Part shown: positions 1 to 8,298 of the stretch, piece by piece
Numbering within the stretch: position 1 is the stretch's first letter
Layout: every line of letters starts with the position of its first letter
Assembly: GCA_944322565.1 (NCBI GenBank)
Contig: CALUPG010000002.1
Coordinates: 144,522 to 208,521 of the forward strand
DNA from: an uncultured Bacteroidales bacterium
Lineage (GTDB): Bacteria; Bacteroidota; Bacteroidia; Bacteroidales; UBA932
Reading direction: 5' to 3'
DNA: 64,000 nucleotides
Program-made: the position numbers and the translations under genes
The notes under the pieces: generated by a model
The model's input: the letters and a program-made list of their open reading frames with translations, nothing else
Database searches by the model: none
Told to the model about the DNA's origin: nothing

Positions 1-622
1 CCACCACATTCACCACGACATCGGGAAGGTCTTCTATGAGGTTGCGGCGGACATAGAGCTCCTCCGGGCTGTAGGCCGAGAGAGAATATGTCCCGGGAAG
101 GTCGACAAGGGTGAATTTGTAGCCCCCGTACTCGAAATTGCCCTCTTTCGCGTCGACGGTCACTCCGCTGTAGTTGCCCACATGCTCATGGCTGCCGGAA
201 GCGATGTTGAAGAGGGATGTCTTGCCGCAGTTGGGATTGCCGACCAGAGCGACCCGGATCATCTTGCGGCGTTCGGCCGCCAGATGCCTCATTTCCTTCT
301 CGATGTCTGCATTTTCCTTCCCCGGCTGCATGTCATCGCATTCGGACGCCTCAATCGGAGGAAGGGGTTCCTGTGCCGCCATCACCTCCTTGGCCTCGGT
401 CTCGCTTATCACCTCTATTTTCTCCGCCTCCTCGCGCCTCAGTGAAATCTTATACCCTATGATTTCATATTCTATCGGGTCCTTGAGCGGGGCATTCAAT
501 ATGACATTCACGAGCTTTCCTCTCACAAAGCCCATCTCGATTATTCTCTTGCGGAAACTCCCGTGGCCGTTCACCTTCACTATGACGGCCCTCTCCCCTG
601 TCTTTAGTTCTGATAATTTCAT
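1..622 (-). CDS. feoB: FeoA-FeoB fused ferrous iron transporter (5' part, runs off the window)
   Basis: The gene starts at the ATG at 622 and reads out of the window, so only the first 207 codons are visible. Residues 1-75 form a FeoA (SH3-like) domain. A linker rich in Glu and Asp follows. The FeoB G domain then begins near residue 120 with the G1 motif GNPNCGKTS, a switch region ending in NYSGVTVD, and the G3 motif DLPGTYSL. FeoB imports Fe(II) across the inner membrane and FeoA modulates it; fusion of the two is common in Bacteroidetes. The membrane part lies beyond the edge. A hairpin terminator and a -7-like element separate it from the efflux operon upstream, so it is probably its own transcription unit. 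Confidence 0.93.
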   Translation of the reverse strand, partial: MKLSELKTGERAVIVKVNGHGSFRKRIIEMGFVRGKLVNVILNAPLKDPIEYEIIGYKISLRREEAEKIEVISETEAKEVMAAQEPLPPIEASECDDMQPGKENADIEKEMRHLAAERRKMIRVALVGNPNCGKTSLFNIASGSHEHVGNYSGVTVDAKEGNFEYGGYKFTLVDLPGTYSLSAYSPEELYVRRNLIEDLPDVVVNVV

Positions 623-674
623 CTGTCCTGTCTGAAATCTGTTGCGCCCAAATCATTTGCGCTGAAAATCCGGC

Positions 675-682
675 CGAAGATA
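675..682 (-). promoter_or_regulatory. -7-like element for feoAB
   Basis: On the minus strand this reads TATCTTCG, one mismatch from the Bacteroidetes consensus TAnnTTTG. It lies about 50 bases upstream of the feoAB start and directly after the U-run of the preceding terminator. No Fur box was recognised. Confidence 0.4.
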
Positions 683-711
683 CAAAAAATTGCGCCTCCG
701 GTGAGCCGGAG
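683..711 (-). terminator. Rho-independent terminator after the heavy-metal RND operon
   Basis: On the minus strand a CTCCGG/CCGGAG stem with a 4-base loop (696-711) is followed by a run of six U (684-689). It lies downstream of the outer-membrane-factor gene ending at 805 and separates that operon from feoAB. Confidence 0.7.
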
Positions 712-804
712 CCGTTATAAATTATGAAATGATGCCTACAAATAATGAGTTTCAGGACATCCGCTCCCAATAAATGGGGAGAGACATCTCATAGCATCCT
801 TTCT

Positions 805-2070
805 CTACAGCCTGTTCTTGTAGACCTGCGCCATCAGCTTATGCCAGCTGTTCTTCAGTGTGATGCAGGCAGAGAGGTTGGTGTAGACTGAGGATGCCTC
901 TACAAAATAGTCTATGACAGAGATTTCGCCTCCTTCCACAGCCTTGCCGAGCAGCTCGAGGGTTTCTCTCATAAGGGGCTCGTCATAGGCGTCAATGGCG
1001 GCTCTGGTCTGGTCCATCTCGTTGAGAAGGGAGCGGATTTCTGACTCTGACTGAAGGCGGGCCGAAGTCAGGGCACTTCCGGCCGAGACTGAGCGGGCCT
1101 TTGCCATCGCGACCTTACGGTGATTGGAGTACAGTGGGATGGAGCCTCCGACGAGAAAGCCGTGCTCCGCCTCGCGTATGGCCGTATTGCGCCTGTAGCC
1201 AATCTCAAATTTCGGAATCCAGCCCTGCCTGTTGACCGAGACTTCTTTCCGGGCGGCGGCAGCAGCGCTTTCCGCAGCAGCGACAGAGGCATCGGAGGAA
1301 AGATATTCTTCCACGGCTGCCTCCTTGTCAAGCACTTCCTCGACAAGCGGATAGAAATCGGCGTCAAAGACTATCTCCCGGCCGCCGTTCATGGCATTGA
1401 GGGCACGGCAGGCAGCATCAAGGGACGCATTGTTCCGGGCCACGGCCGTGGCGACACTCATCAGTTCCATCTTTATCTTGTTCACCTCCAGGGCAGAGGC
1501 ATCTCCCGACTCAAGTCTTCTGGAGTAGAGGCAGAGAAGTTCGTCTGCTATGCCGGCCTGCATTTCAAGCAGTTCTCCAATCTGCCTGTACATGATGATG
1601 TCCAGACAGACATTCTTGGCCTCCAGCAGAATCCGCCTCCTTTCATTCTCAAGTCCGCTTCCAAGCGCAGAGCGCGACAGTTCGTTTCTCTGATGCCGGG
1701 CTGCGTACAGGGTCGGAAAGTCAAAGCCCTGCGACACGACGAGCTCCGAGCCGGACTGGCCCGAGACACCGCTGCTGTAGAATGAGCTGTATTCTATGGT
1801 AGGGTCCTCAAGGATGTTCTCGCTTTTCATCTGAAGGGACTGGGCCTCCACATCTCTGGAGAGGGCCTCCAGCTCGGGATTGTTCCTTGCCACAGACTCC
1901 AGAACCTCTTCAATATTCTGAGTATGAAGAGTATCCTGTTCTTGACCTGACAGAAGATTCTGCTGTAAGGACTGAGACTCCTGAGCCTGAAGCGGCTGGA
2001 AGATTGTCGTCAGCATCATTAGGATTGTCGTCGGCACCATTGCCGGCACGGCATATATAACAGGTTTCAT
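805..2070 (-). CDS. TolC/CusC-type outer-membrane factor of a heavy-metal RND pump
   Basis: A 421-residue protein with an N-terminal signal sequence (MKPVIYAVPAMV... ending near QAQ) and two long alpha-helical stretches typical of outer-membrane efflux proteins (TolC/CusC family). It would form the trimeric exit duct for the pump encoded just upstream. I chose the ATG at 2070 because it overlaps the pump's stop codon as ATGA, the usual sign of translational coupling. An in-frame extension up to 2139 lies entirely inside the pump gene and would put charged residues before the signal peptide. It is the last gene of an OMF-pump-adaptor set read right to left and is followed by a terminator. No lipobox is visible, unlike in the second system's OMF. 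Confidence 0.87.
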   Translation of the reverse strand: MKPVIYAVPAMVPTTILMMLTTIFQPLQAQESQSLQQNLLSGQEQDTLHTQNIEEVLESVARNNPELEALSRDVEAQSLQMKSENILEDPTIEYSSFYSSGVSGQSGSELVVSQGFDFPTLYAARHQRNELSRSALGSGLENERRRILLEAKNVCLDIIMYRQIGELLEMQAGIADELLCLYSRRLESGDASALEVNKIKMELMSVATAVARNNASLDAACRALNAMNGGREIVFDADFYPLVEEVLDKEAAVEEYLSSDASVAAAESAAAAARKEVSVNRQGWIPKFEIGYRRNTAIREAEHGFLVGGSIPLYSNHRKVAMAKARSVSAGSALTSARLQSESEIRSLLNEMDQTRAAIDAYDEPLMRETLELLGKAVEGGEISVIDYFVEASSVYTNLSACITLKNSWHKLMAQVYKNRL

Positions 2071-5000
2071 ATCGATTGATTCGTCTTGATTCTGTTTTTC
2101 TGTTTCCGCGTTTTCTCTTCTTCCTTCCTGTGGAGCCACCAGTACATCACCGGCACGATGAAGCCGTTGAGGAAGGTGGAAGTAAGCAGGCCCCCGAGGA
2201 TGACCTTCGCCATCGGGCTCTGGATTTCATTGCCCGGAAGGTCTCCCTTGACAGCCAGAGGAATCAGGGCAAGGGCCGAGGACAGGGCAGTCATCAGTAT
2301 CGGATTGAGCCTGTCCAGAGAGCCGGTGATGATGCTGTCATAGAGGGAATGGCCCTGCTCACGAAGCAGATTGTAATGGCTGATGAGGAGCATTCCGTTC
2401 CTGGTGGCGATGCCGAACAGGGATATGAATCCTATTATGGCGGGGATGCTGAGCTCCCCTGTGGTCATCAGCAGGGCAAACACGCCTCCGATGAGGGCAA
2501 GAGGCAGGTTCAGCAGCACGACTCCGCTCTGCGCTGCACTCTTGAACTGCATATAGAGCAAAAGGAAGATGACAACAATGCTCATCAGGGATGTCAGCAG
2601 CAGCACACGGCTCGCGGCTTTCTCGCTCTCAAACTGGCCTCCGTATTCTATGTGATAGCCTTCGGGCAGCACAATCTCATCTTCAACAATCTCCCGTATG
2701 TCATCGACGACGCTTCCGAGATCACGACCGGCGGCATTGGCGGAAATCACCACCTTGCGCTTGACATTCTCGCGGTTGATGGCATTCGGTCCGCTTGAGG
2801 AAACCACATCCGCCACATAGGACAGCGGAAGCTTGTTGCCCCGGGCGTCGTCAATCATCAGATTGCGTATACGTTCGGCCGAGCCCCTGTCAGACTCCGA
2901 GGCACGGACCACGAGGTTGAAGGATTTGCCCTGCTCATAGACCTGGGACACAGTCTCTCCGGCCATATTCACCGTCACGAACTCACTGAAGGCAGGCATG
3001 GATATGCCGTATTTGGCAAGCATCTCCCGTTTCGGGACAATCTTGATTTCCGGCCTCTCTATCTGCTGCTCGACATTCAGGTCGGCTATGCCTTCCACCC
3101 CGCTTATCCTGTCCTTTATCTGATTGCCTATGGCGAACATCCTGTTGAGGTCGTCCCCGAAAAGCTTGATGGCTATGCTGGCCTGTGTCCCGCTGAGCAT
3201 CGCGTCAATCCTGTGGCTTATCGGCTGCCCGATTTCTATGTTTGCCCCGGTGATTGCGGACAGCTTCTCCCTCACTTCGGATAGAAGCTCCGCATGAGAA
3301 CGGTCCCTGAGCTCAAACGGAGCCTCGATTTCCGACACATTCACTCCGAGGGCATGCTCGTCCAGCTCAGCACGGCCGGTCTTCCGTGCCACAGTCTGTA
3401 TCTCAGGTATTGACAGCAGGAGTTCTTCAGCCTGCCGTCCTATCTTGTCCGACTCTTCAAGTGAAATTCCCGGCAGGGAACTTACATTTATCGTGAATGA
3501 GCCCTCGTTGAACGGGGGAAGAAAACTGTGCCCGAGAGTAAAGAACAGGCCGAGGGCCACACAGAACAGAGCCACCGTGGCCCCGACAACACTTTTCTTG
3601 TGCCTCATCACCCACTCCAGGGCGATTCTGTAATATTTCTTGAGCCATACGGCAAGGAATGCCTCTTTCGGAACTCCGTCTCCCTTTACCTTGTAGTCAA
3701 GCATATAGCTGCAAAGCACCGGCGTAAGCGTCAGCGCCACAAGAGTGGATGCGAATAGGGCTGTGATGAAGGCCACCCCGAGAGGCGCAAGCATGCGGCC
3801 TTCCATGCCTGAAAGGAAAAACAGCGGCACGAAACTCACCACTATTATGAGGGTGGAATTCAGAATCGGCATCCTGACCTCCTTCGAGGCATCGAACACG
3901 ACATCAAGCACAGGGCGCCGTTCTGGCTCCGGAAGAGACTTGTTGGCCCTTATATGCTTCCACACATTCTCGACGTCCACTATGGCATCGTCCACCAGCG
4001 AACCTATCGCAATGGCAAGGCCTCCGAGACTCATAGTATTGATGGTCATGCCCATCCAGTTGAGCGTAAGAATGGAAATCAATATTGAAAGCGGCAGCGT
4101 CACCAGTGATATTATGGTGGTCCTGACATTCGCGAGGAAGAGAATCAGGACTATGACCACGAAAATCGCACCTTCATACAGGGAAGACTTGACATTGCTT
4201 ATGGAACTTTCAATGAACCTTGCCTGACGGAATGTGTCTGTGGACAGCTTCACATCCGGAGGAAGATTTTTCTGCACATCCTCCAGCGCAGCCTCAAGAG
4301 CCTCTGTCAGTTCGAGAGTCCCTGTCTCCGGCTGCTTGGTCACAGTCACGAGCACTGCCGGCTTTCCTTTCTCCGAAGCAAGTCCGAGCTTCGGCTGCTG
4401 CGCGCCGATGCGCACATCCGCCACATCCTCAAGAGTCACCGGGGCTCCTCCGACTGTCTTTATCACCGATCGGGCCATCTCGGCGACATCTTCCGTGGAC
4501 ACGATTCCGCGCACGATGTATTCATTGCCGTATTCATAGATGACTCCTCCGCTGGTGTTCCGGTTCATGCCTCTTGTCACGGCCATCACTTCTCCGAGAG
4601 TGACTCCGTAATGCTTCATTTTCTCGGGGTGTATCAGCACCTGATATTCCTTTATGTCTCCTCCGAGCACAGCCACCTGGGCGACGCCTCCCGTCGAGAG
4701 CAGCCTCGGCCTTATGGTCCAGTCGGCTATTGTCCGCAGGTCAAGCATCGAAGTGGAGTCGGCCGTCATGCCTACTATAAGCAGCTCCCCGAGTATCGAC
4801 GACTGCGGCCCGAGGGTCGGATTGCCGACATTGTCCGGGAGTTCTTCGGCAGCCATAGCTATTTTCTCCGACACTATCTGGCGGGCCAGATAGATGTCCG
4901 TGTCCCAGTCAAATTCGACCCATACCACGGAAAATCCCGCAGTGGACGAAGAACGCACGCGGCGCACTCCCGTAGCCCCATTCACGGCAGTCTCAATCGG

Positions 5001-5201
5001 GAACGTAACGAGCTGTTCGACTTCCTCGGCTGCCATTCCTCCGGCTTCTGTCATCACGACGACAGTAGGGGCGTTCAGGTCGGGGAACACATCCACCTCG
5101 GTGCGGTTCATCACATAGACTCCCGCCACCATGAGCAGCACGGCTGCCACAAGCACAAGCAGCCTGTTCTGCAAAGAAAAATGTATGATTTTGTTCAGCA
5201 T
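2067..5201 (-). CDS. Heavy-metal efflux RND permease (CzcA/CusA family)
   Basis: At 1044 residues it has the usual RND length and order: TM1, a large periplasmic loop, TM2-6, a second periplasmic loop and TM7-12. The start MLNKIIHFSLQNR is typical of the heavy-metal subfamily. The TM4 region carries the acidic cluster GSLVDDAIVDVEN, the proton-relay region. It lacks the DFG form of the motif seen in Zn/Co-type CzcA, so the metal cannot be read off safely and could be copper, silver or a divalent cation. It lies 30 bases downstream of the adaptor gene and overlaps the OMF gene by 4 bases, so the three are very likely one operon. The tripartite complex would drive metal ions from periplasm or cytoplasm to the outside. 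Confidence 0.92.
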   Translation of the reverse strand: MLNKIIHFSLQNRLLVLVAAVLLMVAGVYVMNRTEVDVFPDLNAPTVVVMTEAGGMAAEEVEQLVTFPIETAVNGATGVRRVRSSSTAGFSVVWVEFDWDTDIYLARQIVSEKIAMAAEELPDNVGNPTLGPQSSILGELLIVGMTADSTSMLDLRTIADWTIRPRLLSTGGVAQVAVLGGDIKEYQVLIHPEKMKHYGVTLGEVMAVTRGMNRNTSGGVIYEYGNEYIVRGIVSTEDVAEMARSVIKTVGGAPVTLEDVADVRIGAQQPKLGLASEKGKPAVLVTVTKQPETGTLELTEALEAALEDVQKNLPPDVKLSTDTFRQARFIESSISNVKSSLYEGAIFVVIVLILFLANVRTTIISLVTLPLSILISILTLNWMGMTINTMSLGGLAIAIGSLVDDAIVDVENVWKHIRANKSLPEPERRPVLDVVFDASKEVRMPILNSTLIIVVSFVPLFFLSGMEGRMLAPLGVAFITALFASTLVALTLTPVLCSYMLDYKVKGDGVPKEAFLAVWLKKYYRIALEWVMRHKKSVVGATVALFCVALGLFFTLGHSFLPPFNEGSFTINVSSLPGISLEESDKIGRQAEELLLSIPEIQTVARKTGRAELDEHALGVNVSEIEAPFELRDRSHAELLSEVREKLSAITGANIEIGQPISHRIDAMLSGTQASIAIKLFGDDLNRMFAIGNQIKDRISGVEGIADLNVEQQIERPEIKIVPKREMLAKYGISMPAFSEFVTVNMAGETVSQVYEQGKSFNLVVRASESDRGSAERIRNLMIDDARGNKLPLSYVADVVSSSGPNAINRENVKRKVVISANAAGRDLGSVVDDIREIVEDEIVLPEGYHIEYGGQFESEKAASRVLLLTSLMSIVVIFLLLYMQFKSAAQSGVVLLNLPLALIGGVFALLMTTGELSIPAIIGFISLFGIATRNGMLLISHYNLLREQGHSLYDSIITGSLDRLNPILMTALSSALALIPLAVKGDLPGNEIQSPMAKVILGGLLTSTFLNGFIVPVMYWWLHRKEEEKTRKQKNRIKTNQSI

Positions 5202-5231
5202 GATGCTTCAAGGTTTGGGTGTCCGTATCTG

Positions 5232-6404
5232 TCAGTGATTATGGGTGTGCGCCGGGATGGCATTGCTTGCCGAGGCCAGCCTGACATTATATGCACCGGA
5301 GGTCACGACATTGTCCCCGGCCCTGACTCCCGACACAATCTCCACTCTCTCCCCGTCGCTTTCGCCGAGAGTCACCTCCTGCTTCCTGTAGCAGCTCCCG
5401 TCCATCTTTATATACACGAAATTCACCCCCTGCTCCTCGGTCACAGCCTCCAGAGGCAGAGAGATAACATCATTGCGGACATCGGTCAGAAGCCATACTT
5501 CCGCAAAAGAGCCCGGCACAAAGCCACTATCCGCAGGGATAGAGAATGTCACCGGAATATAATGCGATGCCGCTGCGGAACTGCGCCCGACAGAAAGGAG
5601 CCTCCCGCCGAGAGCCTTGACATTCTCCGTCCTGTCCATGGAAGGTGTCCTGAAGTTGGCCGAGACGATTCTCCCTATCCTGTCATAATAGGCCTGGGAC
5701 AAATCCGCCTGCAGCACCAGGCTGCTGTTTCTGATGACACATGCCAGAGGTGTTCCCACAGACACATAGTCGCCTTCCCTGACAAATATGCTCTCCACAT
5801 ATCCTCCGCACGGAGAGCAGACCACGACCCCCGTGCCGTCGGCATTTGGCCTCAGGGCCTCATAAGCGAGACGGGCATTCTCGTAATTCTCCTTGATTTT
5901 CACAAATTCTTTCCGGGAAACTATCCTGCTGTCCACGAGCGAAGAAGCCCTCTCATATTCTGCCTTGGCCGCCTCGTAGGCAACCTTTGCCTTTCCGATG
6001 CGGTTTCCGTCCTGGATTGTCCCCGATATGACGGAAAATAGTGTCTGCCCCTCATCCACGGAGGCTCCTTCAAAATAATTCCCCCCGAAGGACACTATGC
6101 CGTCGGCCGGGGCCACAACGGTCATCTCGTCACCTCTGGAGGAAAGAATCTGTCCGCCGGTGCGGATTACGCCCGAAAACTCCGCCGCAGACGCGGTTTC
6201 GGCCATTATCCCGGCTGCGGCAGCCTTTTCGGGAGAAATCACTATTTCATCCGAATGTCCGGCATGAGCCCCGGCTGCCCCATGAGTCTCCCCGGCGGCA
6301 TATCCAGCCCCGTGGTCATGCGGATCTTTCTGGTTGTGGCCCGCATTGCAAGCCCATAGAAGAAATGCCGTGCACATTCCGGCAAAAAGAGCGAGTCTTT
6401 TCAT
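5232..6404 (-). CDS. Periplasmic adaptor (CusB/CzcB type), His-rich lipoprotein
   Basis: A 390-residue membrane-fusion protein. The N-terminus has a lipoprotein signal peptide (LLWAC lipobox, Cys at residue 19) followed by a segment with many His residues up to about residue 50 (HDHG, ETHGAAGAHAGH), a likely metal-binding tail. The biotinyl/lipoyl half-motifs, alpha-hairpin and beta-barrel domains of HlyD-like adaptors follow, and the C-terminus ends HTHNH. It would couple the inner-membrane pump to the outer-membrane factor and may hand over metal. It is the first structural gene of the set, 108 bases downstream of the Fur-family gene on the same strand. Co-transcription with that regulator is possible but not proven; no clear promoter was seen in the gap. 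Confidence 0.9.
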   Translation of the reverse strand: MKRLALFAGMCTAFLLWACNAGHNQKDPHDHGAGYAAGETHGAAGAHAGHSDEIVISPEKAAAAGIMAETASAAEFSGVIRTGGQILSSRGDEMTVVAPADGIVSFGGNYFEGASVDEGQTLFSVISGTIQDGNRIGKAKVAYEAAKAEYERASSLVDSRIVSRKEFVKIKENYENARLAYEALRPNADGTGVVVCSPCGGYVESIFVREGDYVSVGTPLACVIRNSSLVLQADLSQAYYDRIGRIVSANFRTPSMDRTENVKALGGRLLSVGRSSAAASHYIPVTFSIPADSGFVPGSFAEVWLLTDVRNDVISLPLEAVTEEQGVNFVYIKMDGSCYRKQEVTLGESDGERVEIVSGVRAGDNVVTSGAYNVRLASASNAIPAHTHNH

Positions 6405-6512
6405 ATCTCTACACTGTTAAATCATCTGACGATTTTTGACAGCCGCAAAGATATTCCGAAACTGCCGCAACCCGGTTGCAATTATATCAGGAATACTCCT
6501 GATGCAGCCGTA

Positions 6513-6944
6513 TCATATTCTGCGGCACTCAGGGCAGATTCCCTTTATGATATAGTTGACTGAAATGGCGCTGAAACCTTCGGGAAGGTCGACAAGAGGG
6601 GCGGAAATGTCCTTGAGACAGAATGTCCTGTTGCATTTTTCACAATAGAAGTGTGTGTGCATGTCTGCAATGGTGCAGTTGTCGCGTCCCCCGCAGACTT
6701 CATATTTGACTGACCCTGTGCCGTCGTCTATCGAATGTACTATATGATGCTTCTCAAACACTTCCAGAGTCCGGAATATGCTTGACTTGTCCACTGTGTC
6801 CAGTTCTGTCTCAAGGTCAGAAAGCGACATGGGACGGGACGAGCCTGTCAGGGCCTCCATAACAAGAATCCTTATTGAGGTGACCCTGACTCCCTTCCTT
6901 TCCAGTATTTCTATGGATTTCTGACTGTCCGCCATTATTGTCAA
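6513..6944 (-). CDS. Fur-family metal-responsive repressor
   Basis: A 143-residue winged-helix protein of Fur/Zur/PerR type. Visible features are the N-terminal DNA-binding half (RVTSIRILVMEAL, SSIFRTLEVFEKHHIV), the metal-site segment HTHFYCEKC, and a C-terminal CPEC, which give the CxxC...CxxC structural zinc site. Which metal it senses cannot be told from sequence. It sits between two RND systems: the heavy-metal operon follows on the same strand, and the multidrug-type operon starts divergently with promoter elements only 12 bases apart. That makes both plausible targets, most likely the metal pump. The ATG at 6935 is an alternative start. Confidence 0.9.
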   Translation of the reverse strand: MTIMADSQKSIEILERKGVRVTSIRILVMEALTGSSRPMSLSDLETELDTVDKSSIFRTLEVFEKHHIVHSIDDGTGSVKYEVCGGRDNCTIADMHTHFYCEKCNRTFCLKDISAPLVDLPEGFSAISVNYIIKGICPECRRI

Positions 6945-6984
6945 TGAAAGCCATCCGCATCTTCCCGGCTAATGGCAATCCGTG

Positions 6985-6992
6985 CAAATTTA
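6985..6992 (-). promoter_or_regulatory. -7 promoter element for the Fur-family gene
   Basis: The minus strand reads TAAATTTG, a full match to TAnnTTTG, about 40 bases upstream of the start at 6944. It is arranged back to back with the opposite promoter at 7005-7012. Confidence 0.65.
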
Positions 6993-7004
6993 CAGAATAA
7001 TGCA

Positions 7005-7012
7005 TATATTTG
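7005..7012 (+). promoter_or_regulatory. -7 promoter element for the second RND operon
   Basis: TATATTTG matches TAnnTTTG. Transcription would begin near 7017, which excludes the upstream in-frame starts at 6982 and 7000 and supports the ATG at 7036. Confidence 0.7.
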
Positions 7013-7035
7013 CAAGTTGGAATAATTTACTTCTT

Positions 7036-8262
7036 ATGAAAGGATCACAATTTTTCAAGGACACATACGCCAATGTAGGCAAAAGCTCACAATACATTGT
7101 TGTAAAAATCAAAAAGTTGGACTGGCGGCACTGGACAGCCATAGGAATTGTCGTTGCCGGTATTGCCGGTGTCATAATCTGGCTTACAAGGCCGGAGCCG
7201 GCAGAAGAAGTCGTACCTGTTGTCAGTACGGAGACTGTGACAACGGAAGATGTGCAGATTTACGGCGAATACCCGGGAAGCGTGACGGCGCAGCAGTTCG
7301 TCGAAGTCCGTGCGAGGGTTGAAGGCTATCTCGAGCAGATGCTGTTTGAGGAAGGAACCTATGTCAAGAAAAATCAGGTGCTCTTCATAATTGACCCGCG
7401 CCAGTACAAGGCCACGGTAGACAGGGCCAAGGCCATGCTTGAAAAAGCCAAAGCCATGGAACTCAAGGCAGAAAGAGACCTTGAACGCATCCGCCCGCTG
7501 TATGACCAGAAGGCCGCCAGCCAGCTGGACCTTGACAATGCCATCGCCTCATACGAAAGCGCCAAGGCCGAAGTCCTCATGAGCGAGGCCGACCTCAAGC
7601 AGGATGAACTGGCGCTGAGCTATACCACGGTACGCTCCCCTATCAGCGGCTACATAAGCGAGAGGCACGCCGACATAGGAACACTTGTAGGCCCCGGAGG
7701 ACAGTCTCTGCTCGCCACAATCGTCAAGAGCGACACAGTCACGGTAGAATTCAAGATGACCGACCTCGACTATCAGATAAGCAAGGCGAGGAATGTGAAC
7801 ATCGGACAGAAAGACTCCCTCAGGAAATGGGACCCGTATGTCACCATCACCCTTGCGGACAAATCCGTGTACAAATACCGCGGGCTCGTGGACTTTGCCG
7901 ACCCCCAGGTGGATTCACGGTCCGGGACATTCTCAGTACACGCCGACATCCCGAATCCGGACAGGGAACTGCTCCCGGGACAGTTCACCAATGTGACACT
8001 TCTGCTTGATGTGCGGGAAGATGCTGTCGTAGTTCCGACAAAGGCTGTCGAAATAGAAAAGGACGGCTCCTATATATTCGTGCTCAGAAATGACAATATC
8101 GTAGAACGAAGATTCATCGAGCTCGGCCCCGAGACCGGCAACAATGTCGTAGTGGAAAGGGGACTGCTCCCGGGAGAACAGATTGTGACAGAGGGATTCC
8201 ACAAGCTCCAGCACGGAATGAAGGCCAGAAGGGCAGACCAGCTTCAGGTGTCGGCAGACTGA
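7036..8262 (+). CDS. Membrane-fusion protein of an HAE1-type RND pump (AcrA/MexA family)
   Basis: A 408-residue adaptor. Instead of a lipobox it has a cytoplasmic N-terminus of about 30 residues and one membrane anchor (AIGIVVAGIAGVIIW, residues about 36-50). Lipoyl half-motifs (VRARVEGYLEQ and SPISGYISERHADIGTLV), an alpha-helical hairpin rich in Ala/Lys/Glu and a C-terminal barrel follow. It would link the inner-membrane pump encoded 36 bases downstream to its outer-membrane factor. The start at 7036 follows from the promoter at 7005-7012. Substrates cannot be predicted; multidrug or bile-acid efflux is the usual role of such pumps in gut Bacteroidales. Confidence 0.92.
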   Translation: MKGSQFFKDTYANVGKSSQYIVVKIKKLDWRHWTAIGIVVAGIAGVIIWLTRPEPAEEVVPVVSTETVTTEDVQIYGEYPGSVTAQQFVEVRARVEGYLEQMLFEEGTYVKKNQVLFIIDPRQYKATVDRAKAMLEKAKAMELKAERDLERIRPLYDQKAASQLDLDNAIASYESAKAEVLMSEADLKQDELALSYTTVRSPISGYISERHADIGTLVGPGGQSLLATIVKSDTVTVEFKMTDLDYQISKARNVNIGQKDSLRKWDPYVTITLADKSVYKYRGLVDFADPQVDSRSGTFSVHADIPNPDRELLPGQFTNVTLLLDVREDAVVVPTKAVEIEKDGSYIFVLRNDNIVERRFIELGPETGNNVVVERGLLPGEQIVTEGFHKLQHGMKARRADQLQVSAD

Positions 8263-8298
8263 CTGTCTGGCACGGATTGATTAACTAAAGGACAGAAA

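Noticed and set aside
465..770. 101-codon minus-strand ORF overlapping the feoAB start
   Set aside because: It lies in another frame of feoAB and crosses the terminator and promoter; its sequence has no family resemblance.
4611..6041. 476-codon plus-strand ORF opposite the heavy-metal pump and adaptor
   Set aside because: It is antisense to two well-recognised genes and has no domain; long shadow ORFs are expected at this GC level.
6982..7035. Upstream in-frame starts for the AcrA-like protein
   Set aside because: They precede or overlap the -7 element at 7005-7012 and would not be transcribed.
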